Positions 37,590 through 46,546 of a stretch of DNA of 64,000 bases are shown piece after piece. The translations under genes were made by a program, and so were the position numbers. Origin of the DNA: Bacteroidales bacterium. Lineage in GTDB: Bacteria; Bacteroidota; Bacteroidia; Bacteroidales; Muribaculaceae. Each line of letters opens with the position of its first letter. The first letter of the stretch is position 1. The notes beneath the pieces are model-generated. The model had not been told where the DNA came from, searched no databases, and was given only the letters and a program-made list of their open reading frames with translations. The stretch covers positions 62,001-126,000 of the forward strand of contig JAAVFQ010000016.1 of NCBI GenBank assembly GCA_014800685.1. Reading direction: 5' to 3'.

Positions 37590-37970
37590 TAAATTCGGGA
37601 ATTAAGACCGCGACCCGCAAGAGACGAAACTCTTCACCGCGAAGAAGGTTGAGAAAATGCTATGCGCCACAACAAAATTACACTCTAAAAGTGTTATAAT
37701 AGTGAGCCATACGCATTTTCCATCTGAAACAGGAGAAGAGTTTGTGTGGTCCTGATGTCTATAAAAGATAGCATATATAGAGTATTTGCTGCAACGGAAA
37801 AGTGATTAGCGGTAAATTCTTTGTAAATGTTGTTTGTTATTGTTTAAGTAAGTTCAAAAAATTAAACGATATATGTGAGATGAAAACTCTTGTACAATAA
37901 AACTTGCCCTTTTGGGCTAATTTCACGTTGTCTCTCAGTCAGATATGCCTATATCTTCCTTCGTTTCGCC
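37590..37970. other. Noncoding stretch between uvrC and rnr
   Basis: AT-rich, without a convincing gene. Small palindromes are present (for example ACACT/AGTGT near 37682 and GCCC/GGGC near 37907). A 61-codon frame starting at 37890 has no protein-like features. No exact TAnnTTTG promoter for rnr was found. Confidence 0.6.
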
Positions 37971-38030
37971 GCGAAATTATCTCCAAAATTCCTTCGTTTT
38001 ATATGTACATTAATTTTTCTCACTTACTTA
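37971..38030 (+). repeat. 60-base intergenic repeat, copy 1
   Basis: Identical at 58 of 60 positions to 53537-53596. It begins with GCGAAATTATCTCC and ends with TTTTTCTCACTTACTTA. Both full copies lie just upstream of a plus-strand gene (rnr here, a lipoprotein gene at 53652). Confidence 0.9.
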
Positions 38031-38081
38031 AAATATAAGAATATAATAATTGATTCCACATCATATTTAATTTAATAGGTT

Positions 38082-40325
38082 ATGAAAGATACCATCACCG
38101 CCACTACACAGAGGCGACTCAAAAAGAAAGATTTACTCAACAAGATACTTGAATTTCTCCAGAAAGAGAATAAGAAAGCATTTAACTACAAGCAGATAGC
38201 TCACGCCATCGGCGCCGATCATCCCGCCAATAGAATAGACGTCATCAATCTGCTCGACGACCTTGCAGCCGCTGATGAAATAGTTGAAGTGAGCCTCGGT
38301 CGCTACAAGGCCAAGTCAAACAGAGGCACCGAAAGCATCGGTATCTTTGTGCGCCGAAGCAATGGCCGCAATGCAGTAGTGATTGAAGATGAGCAGATTA
38401 TGGTGGCAGAACGCAACTCTATGCATGCTCTCAATGGCGACAAAGTGCGCGTAGTGATATCAGCCACCCGCAAAGGTCAGGAGCCCGAAGCTAAAGTGAC
38501 GGAAATAATTGAAGCGAAAGATCAGGTATTCATCGGCACGCTCAAGGTCGAGAAGAATTATGCCTCCCTTGTGCCCGACTCCAAATTCCTCGCTGCCGAC
38601 ATCATCATTCCCCGCTCTAAGCTCAAAGGGGGCAAATCAGGCGACAAAGCTATTGCCCGTATCACCTATTGGGGAGATGATGAAATGAATCCCCGTGGAG
38701 AAATAGTCGACATCCTCGGTAGAAAAGGGGAGAACAATGCCGAGATGCACGCCATACTCGCCGAGTTCGGACTCCCTTACAAATATCCCGAAGCGGTAGA
38801 AAAAGCCGCCAACAAGATTTCTGCCGGTATCACCCCTGAAGAGGTGGCCAAACGCGAAGACTTCCGCGGAGTCACCACCTTCACCATCGACCCCGTCGAT
38901 GCCAAGGATTTCGATGACGCACTCTCCATCCGTCAGCTTGCCAACGGCAACTATGAGGTAGGCGTGCATATTGCTGACGTCACTCACTATGTGCAGCCAG
39001 GCTCTATAATTGACAAAGAGGCGCGCGAGCGTGCCACGAGCGTTTATCTCGTAGACAGAACCATCCCCATGCTTCCCGAGCATCTCTCTAACGGCATCTG
39101 CTCCCTGCGCCCCAATGAAGAGAAACTCTGCTTCTCAGCCATCTTTGAGCTTGACAAGAAGGCCAATGTGCTCAACTATCGCATAGGGCGCACCGTGATT
39201 CGCTCCGACCGCCGCTTTACGTATGAAGAGGCCCAGAAAATAATCGAAACCGGAGAGGGCGAATTCTCCAAGGAGATTCTCACGCTTGACTCCCTCGCAA
39301 AGGAATTGCGCCGCAAACGCTACGATGCCGGCGCGCTGGAATTTGAAAGGGCAGAGGTCAGATTTGAGATAGACAAGGATGGCAAGCCCATACGCGTATA
39401 TTTCAAGGAGTCCAAGGATGCCAACAAGCTCATCGAGGAGTTCATGCTTCTCGCTAATCTCACCGTGGCCGAGTCCATTGGTAAAGTGCCGAAAAATAAG
39501 AAGGCAAAAACATTCGTCTATCGAGTGCACGACAATCCCGACCCCGAGAAAATCGCCAACTTCGCCCTCATAGCCCAGCGCTTCGGCTATAAGGTCAATG
39601 CAGAAGGGAGAGCCAAAGAGGTTAACAAGAGCCTCAACCGTCTTCTCAAAGACGTCAAGGGAAAAGGGGAGGAGAATATGCTCTCCATCCTCGCCATCCG
39701 CTCCATGGCTAAGGCAATTTACACCACAGACAATGTAGGCCACTATGGTCTCGCCCTTGACTATTACACCCATTTCACCTCCCCGATACGCCGTTATCCC
39801 GACATGATGGTGCATAGGCTCCTTCAGAGATATTTCGACAAAGGACGCTCAGCCGACAAGCTGAAGGTGGAGGACCAGTGCAAACACTCTTCCGACATGG
39901 AGCAGCTCGCTGCAAACGCCGAGAGAGCATCCATCAGATTCAAGCAGGTGGAATTTATGAAAGACCACCTGGGAGAAGTCTACGAGGGCGTCATCTGCGG
40001 TGTCACCGAATGGGGGCTCTATGTAGAGCTTGATGAGAATATGTGCGAAGGCCTCGTGCCTATCCGCGACCTCGCCGATGACTATTATGACTTCGATGAG
40101 AAAAACTATTGCCTGATAGGGCGTAAGAACCATAACAAATATACACTCGGCGACAAAGTGCGAGTGCAGGTAGCCCGCGCCGACGTCGACAAGAAGCAGC
40201 TTGACTTCGCGCTGCTGGCTGACGACGGCAATCCCAATAAGCCGTTGCGCACTGAAAAGAAAAGCAATCCCCGCGCCCATGCCGGCAAAAAACATTCCGG
40301 TCGGGGCGGCCGCAAGCGCAAATGA
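38082..40325 (+). CDS. rnr: Ribonuclease R
   Basis: 747 residues: N-terminal winged-helix and cold-shock domains, the RNB catalytic domain with FTIDPVDAKDFDDALS near 268-283 (metal-binding aspartates), an S1 domain near 632-705 (GVICGVTEWGLYVEL), and a basic Lys/Arg/Gly tail. It is a processive 3'-5' exoribonuclease that digests structured RNA. It stands alone with a 490-base upstream gap containing the 60-base repeat. Confidence 0.95.
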   Translation: MKDTITATTQRRLKKKDLLNKILEFLQKENKKAFNYKQIAHAIGADHPANRIDVINLLDDLAAADEIVEVSLGRYKAKSNRGTESIGIFVRRSNGRNAVVIEDEQIMVAERNSMHALNGDKVRVVISATRKGQEPEAKVTEIIEAKDQVFIGTLKVEKNYASLVPDSKFLAADIIIPRSKLKGGKSGDKAIARITYWGDDEMNPRGEIVDILGRKGENNAEMHAILAEFGLPYKYPEAVEKAANKISAGITPEEVAKREDFRGVTTFTIDPVDAKDFDDALSIRQLANGNYEVGVHIADVTHYVQPGSIIDKEARERATSVYLVDRTIPMLPEHLSNGICSLRPNEEKLCFSAIFELDKKANVLNYRIGRTVIRSDRRFTYEEAQKIIETGEGEFSKEILTLDSLAKELRRKRYDAGALEFERAEVRFEIDKDGKPIRVYFKESKDANKLIEEFMLLANLTVAESIGKVPKNKKAKTFVYRVHDNPDPEKIANFALIAQRFGYKVNAEGRAKEVNKSLNRLLKDVKGKGEENMLSILAIRSMAKAIYTTDNVGHYGLALDYYTHFTSPIRRYPDMMVHRLLQRYFDKGRSADKLKVEDQCKHSSDMEQLAANAERASIRFKQVEFMKDHLGEVYEGVICGVTEWGLYVELDENMCEGLVPIRDLADDYYDFDEKNYCLIGRKNHNKYTLGDKVRVQVARADVDKKQLDFALLADDGNPNKPLRTEKKSNPRAHAGKKHSGRGGRKRK

Positions 40326-40402
40326 AAGCCGCAAGCGCAAATGAAAAAAGCGTTATTGCCGATATAAAGCTCACCACCGAATAAGCTCACTACTGAATAA
40401 TT

Positions 40403-42655
40403 ATGCTTACATCAATCTTGCTGACTATGGCCGCCGCAGCCTCCCCGCAGGTTGTGGTGCAGACCGATGCTTACGTCTGGAGAGGCGACTCCCTGATTCA
40501 GGATGACTTCGTGGCCACTGCCCCTACGCCATTCGAAATCCAGTCTACCTATTCCGCCCGCCCGGGCTATTTCATGCCGGTCGAGAAGGTATGGAAGTTG
40601 AAGAACGACATCTCTGCCTATCCCTCGCTCAAATCCTCCAACACCCTCCTGCAGGCTGTCTATAATATGGGGCTTGACGAGATGGTGAATGCCGTAGAGC
40701 CCGACACCACGCTGCGCACGGGAAAGGAATGGGCCGGTGTCTGGACCCGCGACGTCTCATATTCCATCATCCTCTCCATGGCGGCGTTGCAGCCCGAGGC
40801 CTCTAAAATCTCGCTGATGAAGAAGGTGAACCCCGAAGGCCAGATAATTCAGGACACCGGCTCCGGAGGTGCCTGGCCGGTGAGTACCGACCGGCTCGTC
40901 TGGGCTCTCGCAGCCGATGAGATTTATCGCGTCACGGGAGATAAGAAATGGCTTCGTGAAGTCTATCCTATCATCGAGAGGTCAATAGCTAAAGATGATG
41001 ACAATGTCATCTCTCCCGATGGTCTCGCCATGGGGGAGACCTCCTTCATAGACTGGCGTGAACAGTCCTATCCCAAATGGATGCAGACGGCCGACATAGC
41101 GCGTTCCGAAGCTATGAATACCAACATGGTGCGTGCCGCCGCACTCCGAGTGCTCTCCTCTATGGCCGCTGACCTCGGCAAGAAAAAGGATGCGGAAAAG
41201 TATTCCAGACAGGCCGATGAGCTCGTCAGGAATATCGACGCCCGCTTCTGGATGCCCGAAAAAGGATATTACGGCATGTACACTTACGGCCGCGACAATC
41301 TCATCCTCAATCCACGCGCCGAGACGCTCGGAGAGTCGCTGGCTATCCTCTATGGAATAGCAGATGAGGGCAAAGCCCGCTCAATTACGGAGAGTAACCC
41401 CGTGACTCCTTTCGGGGCAGCTATCTTCTATCCCCAGATAGCCGACATGCCCTCTTATCACAACAACGCTCTCTGGCCTTTCGTAGGGGCATATTGGGCT
41501 CTCGCTAATGCAAAAGCTCATAATGAAGAGGGCACTCTGGAAGCCATTGGCGCAATAGTGCGTCCGGCGGCTCTTTTCGCTACTAACAAGGAGAATTTCA
41601 ATCTTGACAACGGCGACATCTTCACCGAACTCAATTCCTCCAATATGCTCTGGTCGCTGTCCGGAAATCTTGCGCTCACAAATAAGATTCTCTTCGGAAT
41701 GAATTTCCGGAAGGATGGCATTCTCTTCGCCCCCTTTGTGCCGGAAGCGTTGGCTGAGACGCGCTCGCTTGAAGACTTCCCCTATCGGGGTGGTCGTTTC
41801 TCCGTGACAGTATCCGGCTATGGCGACAAGATAGCCTCCATGACGGTCAATGGAAAGAAGCATAATCCCGCGCTCCCCGTGGATGCTTCGCTCCTTGCCA
41901 AGGGCGCAACGGTAGACATCGTAATGAATTCCGAGCCCATAGCACCAATGAGTGTCAATCGCCGGCCCAATCTCAAAGCTCCTCTCACTCCAATCGCATG
42001 GATAGAGGATGGAGAATTGGTATGGAATCCTATAGAATACATAGGACACTACAAAGTGCTCCGCGATGGAAAACCCGTGGCTGAGACACGGACAACTACC
42101 TATCCTCTCCTCGAGCCGGGAGAATGGCAGGTGATAGGAGTCTCCTCAGATGGAGTGGAGTCTTTTGCCTCCGAGCCGAGAAGCAATCGACCGGTCATTA
42201 CCCTTCAGATGCCCGGAGAGACTACCTCTATGCACTCTTCAGAAATTTCATATCCGGCTCAGGAAGCCCCGGAGGGATACACAGGCGCAGGTTTTGTGGA
42301 GACCGACCACAATTCCGGGCCTGTCAGCGTCTCGCTTTCAGCTGCCGACTTTCCGGAAGCGAAGGCAGGTAGATATTCTCTTCGCCTCAGATATGCAAAC
42401 GGCAACGGCCCCGTCAATACTGAAAATAAGTGTGCGGTGCGCTCTATAATCGTAGATGGGAAAAAGGTCGGAACTATCGTCATGCCTCAGCGCGGAGTGG
42501 GAAATTGGAACGATTGGGGCTACTCTGATTCCGTAATGGTAGAGCTTGAACCGGGCGCACATACATTCTCCGTAGAGTATCTGCCGGAAAACGAAAATAT
42601 GAATCTCGGCACGAATCATGCGCTCATAGATGCTATAATTCTCACCAGGCAGTGA
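40403..42655 (+). CDS. Secreted six-hairpin glycosidase-like protein with C-terminal beta domain
   Basis: 750 residues. A short signal-peptide-like start (MLTSILLTMAAAASPQ) precedes an (alpha/alpha)6-barrel domain (about 70-470) with clan-like motifs GVWTRDVSYSI near 112, GAWPVSTDRLVWALAADEIY near 153, and SYHNNALWPFVGAYW near 353. A linker beta domain and a carbohydrate-binding-like module (about 610-750, with GTNHALIDAIIL at the end) follow. This is the layout of GH63/GH37/MGH1-like inverting glycosidases; the substrate is not predictable. No SusCD pair or other glycan genes are nearby. Confidence 0.75.
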   Translation: MLTSILLTMAAAASPQVVVQTDAYVWRGDSLIQDDFVATAPTPFEIQSTYSARPGYFMPVEKVWKLKNDISAYPSLKSSNTLLQAVYNMGLDEMVNAVEPDTTLRTGKEWAGVWTRDVSYSIILSMAALQPEASKISLMKKVNPEGQIIQDTGSGGAWPVSTDRLVWALAADEIYRVTGDKKWLREVYPIIERSIAKDDDNVISPDGLAMGETSFIDWREQSYPKWMQTADIARSEAMNTNMVRAAALRVLSSMAADLGKKKDAEKYSRQADELVRNIDARFWMPEKGYYGMYTYGRDNLILNPRAETLGESLAILYGIADEGKARSITESNPVTPFGAAIFYPQIADMPSYHNNALWPFVGAYWALANAKAHNEEGTLEAIGAIVRPAALFATNKENFNLDNGDIFTELNSSNMLWSLSGNLALTNKILFGMNFRKDGILFAPFVPEALAETRSLEDFPYRGGRFSVTVSGYGDKIASMTVNGKKHNPALPVDASLLAKGATVDIVMNSEPIAPMSVNRRPNLKAPLTPIAWIEDGELVWNPIEYIGHYKVLRDGKPVAETRTTTYPLLEPGEWQVIGVSSDGVESFASEPRSNRPVITLQMPGETTSMHSSEISYPAQEAPEGYTGAGFVETDHNSGPVSVSLSAADFPEAKAGRYSLRLRYANGNGPVNTENKCAVRSIIVDGKKVGTIVMPQRGVGNWNDWGYSDSVMVELEPGAHTFSVEYLPENENMNLGTNHALIDAIILTRQ

Positions 42656-42685
42656 CGTGCAGAGGATAATTTTATGACGTAAATG

Positions 42686-42733
42686 CTTAATCCGGGCATA
42701 GGCTCCCTCTAAAGGGCTTCTGTCCGGATTAAG
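42686..42733. terminator. Inverted repeat after the glycosidase-like gene
   Basis: A perfect 10-pair stem CTTAATCCGG/CCGGATTAAG separated by 28 bases that can form a small inner GGG/CCC pairing. No U-tract follows, so it may act in mRNA stability rather than termination. Confidence 0.5.
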
Positions 42734-42853
42734 TGGTTTAATATGTTGGCACTCAGAGGATAATGGGTGAGAGGCTGTTAAATGTGATGAGTTGGGTGGA
42801 TGGAGTTAAATGTTAAAAATATTTAATATGTAGAATTTTTTTGCCTTCAACTC

Positions 42854-42884
42854 TTGCGTCAGGGCGATTTTGGTTGTAACTTTG
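42854..42884 (+). promoter_or_regulatory. Promoter of the SRP RNA and tRNA-Thr unit
   Basis: TTG at 42854-42856, 20-base spacer, TAACTTTG at 42877-42884. The expected start, 6-7 bases on, falls at 42890, exactly where the SRP RNA helix begins. Confidence 0.8.
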
Positions 42885-42889
42885 CACTC

Positions 42890-42987
42890 GGGGTGAGTCC
42901 TCCACGACCAGCTCCCTTGAATCCCCCAGGTCTTGACCGAAGCAAGGGTATTAGGTCGTAGCGGTGCGATGTAGGTCGCTCGCCCTT
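42890..42987 (+). ncRNA. ffs: Signal recognition particle RNA (4.5S-type)
   Basis: About 97 bases fold into one rod: GGGTGAG (42891-42897) pairs with CTCGCCC (42979-42985), ACGACC (42904) with GGTCGT (42954), CCCTTG (42914) with CAAGGG (42943). The tip has the conserved SRP S-domain sequence, CCCCCAGG on one side and CGAAGCAAGGGTA on the other, the Ffh-binding site. It is the RNA of the bacterial SRP that targets membrane proteins with Ffh and FtsY. It ends 3-5 bases before tRNA-Thr, so the two are co-transcribed and then processed. Confidence 0.88.
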
Positions 42988-42990
42988 TCT

Positions 42991-43064
42991 GCCTCTTTAG
43001 CTCAGTTGGCCAGAGCACGTGATTTGTAATCTCGGGGTCGTTGGTTCGAATCCGACAAGAGGCT
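42991..43064 (+). tRNA. tRNA-Thr (anticodon UGU)
   Basis: Acceptor stem GCCTCTT/AAGAGGC, D-stem GCTC/GAGC, anticodon loop TTTGTAA with anticodon TGT, T-stem GTTGG/CCGAC around TTCGAAT. CCA is not encoded. The anticodon stem CGTGA/TCTCG has one T-T mismatch (positions 29-41). Confidence 0.95.
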
Positions 43065-43116
43065 CGAAATGCTGCTCTCAGCATAGCGTTGAATGTTTTT
43101 CATAATTTTGTTTTGG

Positions 43117-43146
43117 CGGCGTGTTCTGTTGACATGCCGTTTTTTT
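43117..43146 (+). terminator. Rho-independent terminator of the ffs-tRNA unit
   Basis: Stem CGGCGTG/CATGCCG (seven pairs, one G-T), nine-base loop, then seven T. It lies 53 bases after the tRNA. Confidence 0.85.
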
Positions 43147-43269
43147 ATCCCCAAGCTGAGGGCTATGAATGATTTCCGGATGAGCCATGCCTCGCAGGAA
43201 ATTTTCAGTTAAAAGTAAACTCGATCTCAAGGTTTGTCCGCCATTAAAGGCTTTAATTTCTCGAAATCT

Positions 43270-43614
43270 ATGTATATTCTCAATATAACCTTCCTCTGCG
43301 CAAAGGAGGAATTAGAGGAGCGTACCCGTATGCTCAAAGAGGAAATGCTTCCTGCGCTCAACGTGGCTCCCGCAAGAAGAGCTACCCTGATGATTCTGTC
43401 GGATGTCCCCGGCAGTCCCGATTTTCATACCCACGAGCGGACATTGCCCTTGCAGATAGAGTTTGACTCCAAAGCCGACAGGGATGTCTGGATGCAGATG
43501 GTGATGATGCCTGCCCTCGAAGAGTACCAGAAGGAGCTCGGAGAAAGAGGATTGGTCATGGTTTCTCTTCTTGACGTCTTGGAAAGATGCGAAAGGGAGC
43601 AGGATGGAGTTTGA
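43270..43614 (+). CDS. DUF4286 family protein
   Basis: 114 residues from the ATG at 43270 ([13 protein letters not shown]). The compact alpha/beta pattern with an N-terminal strand, a helix of charged residues and a final strand [12 protein letters not shown] fits the DUF4286 family of Bacteroidota, whose function is unknown. It overlaps ruvC by 11 bases, a coupling that is probably regulatory rather than functional. A start 12 codons earlier is possible but adds unrelated residues. Confidence 0.75.
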   Translation: MYILNITFLCAKEELEERTRMLKEEMLPALNVAPARRATLMILSDVPGSPDFHTHERTLPLQIEFDSKADRDVWMQMVMMPALEEYQKELGERGLVMVSLLDVLERCEREQDGV

Positions 43615-44179
43615 AAGGATTATAATGGGCATAGACCCGGGCACGAACGTAATGGGATATGCCATGCTCGGCATCAATGGCAAAAAGCCTACGCTCATCG
43701 TCATGGGGGTGCTGAAATTAAACAAGTTCGAAAGCCATTATAAGCGCCTCAACCGCATATATGAGCGTGTCCTCTCGCTTGTGGAGCAATATCTTCCGGA
43801 TGAACTGGCCATAGAGGCGCCATTCTTCGGCAAGAACGTGCAGTCAATGCTCAAACTCGGTCGCGCCCAAGGGGTGGCCATGGCGGCCGCTCTTTCTCGA
43901 GATATCCCTATTGCAGAGTATGCCCCACTGAGTATCAAACAGTCAGTGACCGGCAACGGCAATGCCGGAAAGGAGCAGGTGGCAGAAATGGTGAAAAGGC
44001 TGCTTGACATACGTCCTGAGCAGATGTCAGACTTTTTTGACGCCACCGACGCCGTTGCCGCTGCCCTCACGCATTTTTATGAAAGCAGCAAGCCCGAAGC
44101 TTTCCGTAAAGGCTCTTCCTCCTGGGCGAGTTTTCTCGCCGCCCACCCGGAAAGAATTGCCAAGAGACGGACAAAATAA
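43604..44179 (+). CDS. ruvC: Crossover junction endodeoxyribonuclease RuvC
   Basis: 191 residues from the ATG at 43604. The acidic catalytic residues lie in [24 protein letters not shown] and [13 protein letters not shown]. RuvC cuts Holliday junctions moved by RuvAB. The start was placed inside the end of the DUF4286 gene because the family N-terminus begins right before MGIDPGT. Confidence 0.95.
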   Translation: MEFERIIMGIDPGTNVMGYAMLGINGKKPTLIVMGVLKLNKFESHYKRLNRIYERVLSLVEQYLPDELAIEAPFFGKNVQSMLKLGRAQGVAMAAALSRDIPIAEYAPLSIKQSVTGNGNAGKEQVAEMVKRLLDIRPEQMSDFFDATDAVAAALTHFYESSKPEAFRKGSSSWASFLAAHPERIAKRRTK

Positions 44180-44180
44180 T

Positions 44181-44204
44181 GGGATGCCGCAATTTTCGCG
44201 TCCC
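44181..44204 (+). terminator. Weak hairpin after ruvC
   Basis: GGGATGC/GCGTCCC (seven pairs, one T-G) one base after the ruvC stop; the run that follows (GTCTTCGTTT) is only partly T. Possible weak terminator. Confidence 0.35.
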
Positions 44205-44295
44205 GTCTTCGTTTAGTCTGGGAGGAAGTGAGAAAAACAGCTCAGGATTTTCTCGCCTATATCGTTTTTAATATCAGAACTTACTTAATTTTGTC

Positions 44296-44913
44296 ATGGA
44301 AAGGATTCTTGAGTTCCTATCCTCCTTTGAAGAGAGTCTGCTGCTTGCCGTCAATGGCGCTCACACTCCCTTCATGAACATAATCATGTGGCAGTATTCT
44401 GCGAAATGGGTATGGGTGCCGTTTTATGTCTTTCTTCTCGTGCTTATCATACGTCGCCATAGCTGGGTGCAGGTGTGCAAGATAGCAGTATGCATTTTCC
44501 TTGTCATACTTCTCACCGATCAGGTGTGCGCGTCATGGATAAGACCTCTTGTGGCGCGCGACAGGCCGTCACATTCAGAACTTGGCGTTCTGCTCCATTA
44601 TGTCAATGGGTATAAAGGGGGCAACTACGGATTCCCCTCATGCCATGCAGCAAATACCGGTGCGCTCGCCGCCTTTCTCTGCTGTGTCTTCAGAGGCAAG
44701 CTGATTCCCGCCATTCTCGTAGTCTGGGCATTATTGATGGGGTATAGCCGAATGTATCTCGGAGTGCATTATCCCTCGGATTTGCTTGTAGGATATCTGG
44801 TGGGAGGCGGCATTGGCTCAGCCATTGGTTACGGCTGGATCAAGAGGCGCCCAATCGGCCGGACCCTTCTGCATGGCACTCGTCTTTTCCTCACCTACCT
44901 CCCATTCCGTTAA
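44296..44913 (+). CDS. PAP2-family membrane phosphatase
   Basis: 205 residues with about five to six membrane helices. The three PAP2 motifs are present: RPLVARDRP near 87, YGFPSCHAAN near 112 (Cys where PSGH is usual, His kept), and SRMYLGVHYPSD near 147. Family members dephosphorylate undecaprenyl diphosphate, phosphatidyl-glycerophosphate or lipid A; the substrate here is open. It is followed by a terminator at 44954. Confidence 0.87.
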   Translation: MERILEFLSSFEESLLLAVNGAHTPFMNIIMWQYSAKWVWVPFYVFLLVLIIRRHSWVQVCKIAVCIFLVILLTDQVCASWIRPLVARDRPSHSELGVLLHYVNGYKGGNYGFPSCHAANTGALAAFLCCVFRGKLIPAILVVWALLMGYSRMYLGVHYPSDLLVGYLVGGGIGSAIGYGWIKRRPIGRTLLHGTRLFLTYLPFR

Positions 44914-44953
44914 TACGAATAGCAACTAAAACAAACGCGGATACTCACGAATA

Positions 44954-44985
44954 GAGGCGCCTTTTTTTGGTCGCCTCATTTTTTT
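44954..44985 (+). terminator. Terminator of the PAP2 gene, overlapping the next promoter
   Basis: GAGGCGCC pairs with GG(T)CGCCTC around a seven-T loop; the stem is followed by ATTTTTTTG. The loop and descending arm hold the -33 element of the promoter at 44966. Confidence 0.8.
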
Positions 44986-44997
44986 GTTGTAAATTTG
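44966..44997 (+). promoter_or_regulatory. Promoter of the gene at 45003
   Basis: TTTG at 44966-44969, 20-base spacer, TAAATTTG at 44990-44997. Only five bases separate the box from the ATG at 45003, so the transcript should start at or very near the start codon. Confidence 0.7.
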
Positions 44998-45002
44998 CGA
45001 CT

Positions 45003-45692
45003 ATGGAAAACGTGCGCAAACCCATAAGGAGGCTTCCGGTGTTCCTCTCACGAATATCGGGCGATTATCCCCGACTCACTTTCAGCGTAGAGGGGCATGA
45101 GGTGCCATTTCGCCGCGGGCGAATATGCCTTGAGGGGGATGATGTAAATGCTACTGAGATTCAAGTGGCCGCCGAGCCCGGGGCTGCTTTTGTTCCTCTT
45201 CATTCGGCCGTGCCGGTCAGCGATGGCAAGGTCTTTGTGGAACTGGTGCCGGCAGATGCCCTGTCGCAGGCTGCCGCTACGTCCGAAGCCTCCGACGAAG
45301 AGTGGGAAGAGGTGCCCGCAGCTGAATACTTCGATGATGACGATGTGGCTGAGAAGGGGAGTATGTCTCGCGCTACGATATGGGTACTCTCGCTCTCTAT
45401 CATAGCTTGTGTGGCTGTCTTGATATGGTTCTTCTTTATTCCACGCGCTGAGCCATCCGCAGCCATTTCAGACTCCGACAGCGTGAAGACAGACACAGTG
45501 CAGACCGATACCGCCCGGGCCGACACCGCAAAGACCTCACTGGAAGAGTCTCCCTCCCAGGCGCCCGAGTCCGGCGGATATGCCGCTCCCGCTTACACCC
45601 CCTCGGAAGAGTCTGCCGTGGAAGAGGAGCCCGCCCCCAAAAGGCGTGAACTTCCGGAAGGAACAGATCTTGCCACAGAGCACGAGCATTGA
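45003..45692 (+). CDS. Single-pass membrane protein of unknown function
   Basis: 229 residues from the ATG at 45003. A beta-rich N-terminal domain (about 1-85), an acidic linker with a DDDD run, one membrane helix at about 122-143, and a Thr/Asp/Pro/Glu-rich tail with repeated DTxxTDTA-like units (about 152-175). The basic start and helix position suggest the N-terminal domain is cytoplasmic and the low-complexity tail periplasmic. A start 12 codons upstream was rejected because the promoter box lies within that stretch. I do not recognise the family. Confidence 0.7.
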   Translation: MENVRKPIRRLPVFLSRISGDYPRLTFSVEGHEVPFRRGRICLEGDDVNATEIQVAAEPGAAFVPLHSAVPVSDGKVFVELVPADALSQAAATSEASDEEWEEVPAAEYFDDDDVAEKGSMSRATIWVLSLSIIACVAVLIWFFFIPRAEPSAAISDSDSVKTDTVQTDTARADTAKTSLEESPSQAPESGGYAAPAYTPSEESAVEEEPAPKRRELPEGTDLATEHEH

Positions 45693-45757
45693 TGCACGGG
45701 AATTGATATTAGCTAACTTCTCAAACTGGCTTAGCAACCGGAATCAGCACTTAACTT

Positions 45758-46477
45758 ATGAAAAGATACCTTCACATTCTTATCTTCGCCGCAATGCCGG
45801 CATTTCTCATGGCTCAGGAGCCGGCCGAGACCTCTCTGCCCGCCGACAGCGTGGCGGTGGCTACTCACCTGCCTGCCGATGTCAGCGCTCTGATAGACGA
45901 GGCCCGCACCTATTGTGAGGGCTCATATCTCGATATGGAGCAGAATGAATTGGAAAAATACCGGGCTCTGCTGGCCGACAAAGATTATCCCGAAGCGCTC
46001 GCTATGCGCGAGAAGATTGCATCCACGCTAAGCCTCTGGCATGAAATCGACGGATATAAGCGCCTGCTCTACGTCCCGTTCCAATACGACAAAGTGAAGA
46101 GAGCCAGAGAGAGAATCTACGAAATGCAGGATGAGATGTCGCCCGCGCAGTATGAAGTCATCTATGAGCAGCTTGACTCGCCTCTGTCTCATTATTATCA
46201 CGGCGTGAAATTCTTTCAAGAGGTGCTCATCACGCGCTTCAATGAGCAGGTAGACAAAGCCCGCAAAGAGAAAAACATCAGCGAAGTGAGGCGTGCATTC
46301 ACTGAGCTCCTCAAGGATCCGGAAGTGAAAGAGAATATTAAGAACAGAATAGCCACAGTGCCCTGGCTGCAGAAAAAATTTACTGACTATCAGCAGTATA
46401 TTATGAATCGTAATAGCTCCCCTCGCGGCCCTGTGGCGCAAGACGTCATGAAAATTTCCCTCACGCAGACGCAGTGA
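45758..46477 (+). CDS. Secreted protein of unknown function, helical
   Basis: 239 residues: signal peptide (MKRYLHILIFAAMPAFLMAQ, cleavage near 19-20), then a charged, mostly helical protein with many Glu/Lys and Tyr residues (for example YEVIYEQLD, VDKARKEKNISEVRR). No catalytic motif recognised. It sits 65 bases after the membrane protein gene and 69 before a lipoprotein gene, so the three may act together in the envelope. Confidence 0.7.
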   Translation: MKRYLHILIFAAMPAFLMAQEPAETSLPADSVAVATHLPADVSALIDEARTYCEGSYLDMEQNELEKYRALLADKDYPEALAMREKIASTLSLWHEIDGYKRLLYVPFQYDKVKRARERIYEMQDEMSPAQYEVIYEQLDSPLSHYYHGVKFFQEVLITRFNEQVDKARKEKNISEVRRAFTELLKDPEVKENIKNRIATVPWLQKKFTDYQQYIMNRNSSPRGPVAQDVMKISLTQTQ

Positions 46478-46546
46478 TGCGTAAGTTCGGAAAAATGATA
46501 GATAAAGCACATCAATTCTCCTCACTTAAATTCATCTCACTTACTT

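Noticed and set aside
37890-38075. A 61-codon frame upstream of rnr
   Set aside because: It crosses the 60-base repeat; residues are biased to Phe/Ile/Leu because of AT-rich DNA.
44286-44293. TAATTTTG box just before the PAP2 gene
   Set aside because: It ends two bases before the ATG and has no TTG at the right distance, so the start would fall inside the gene.
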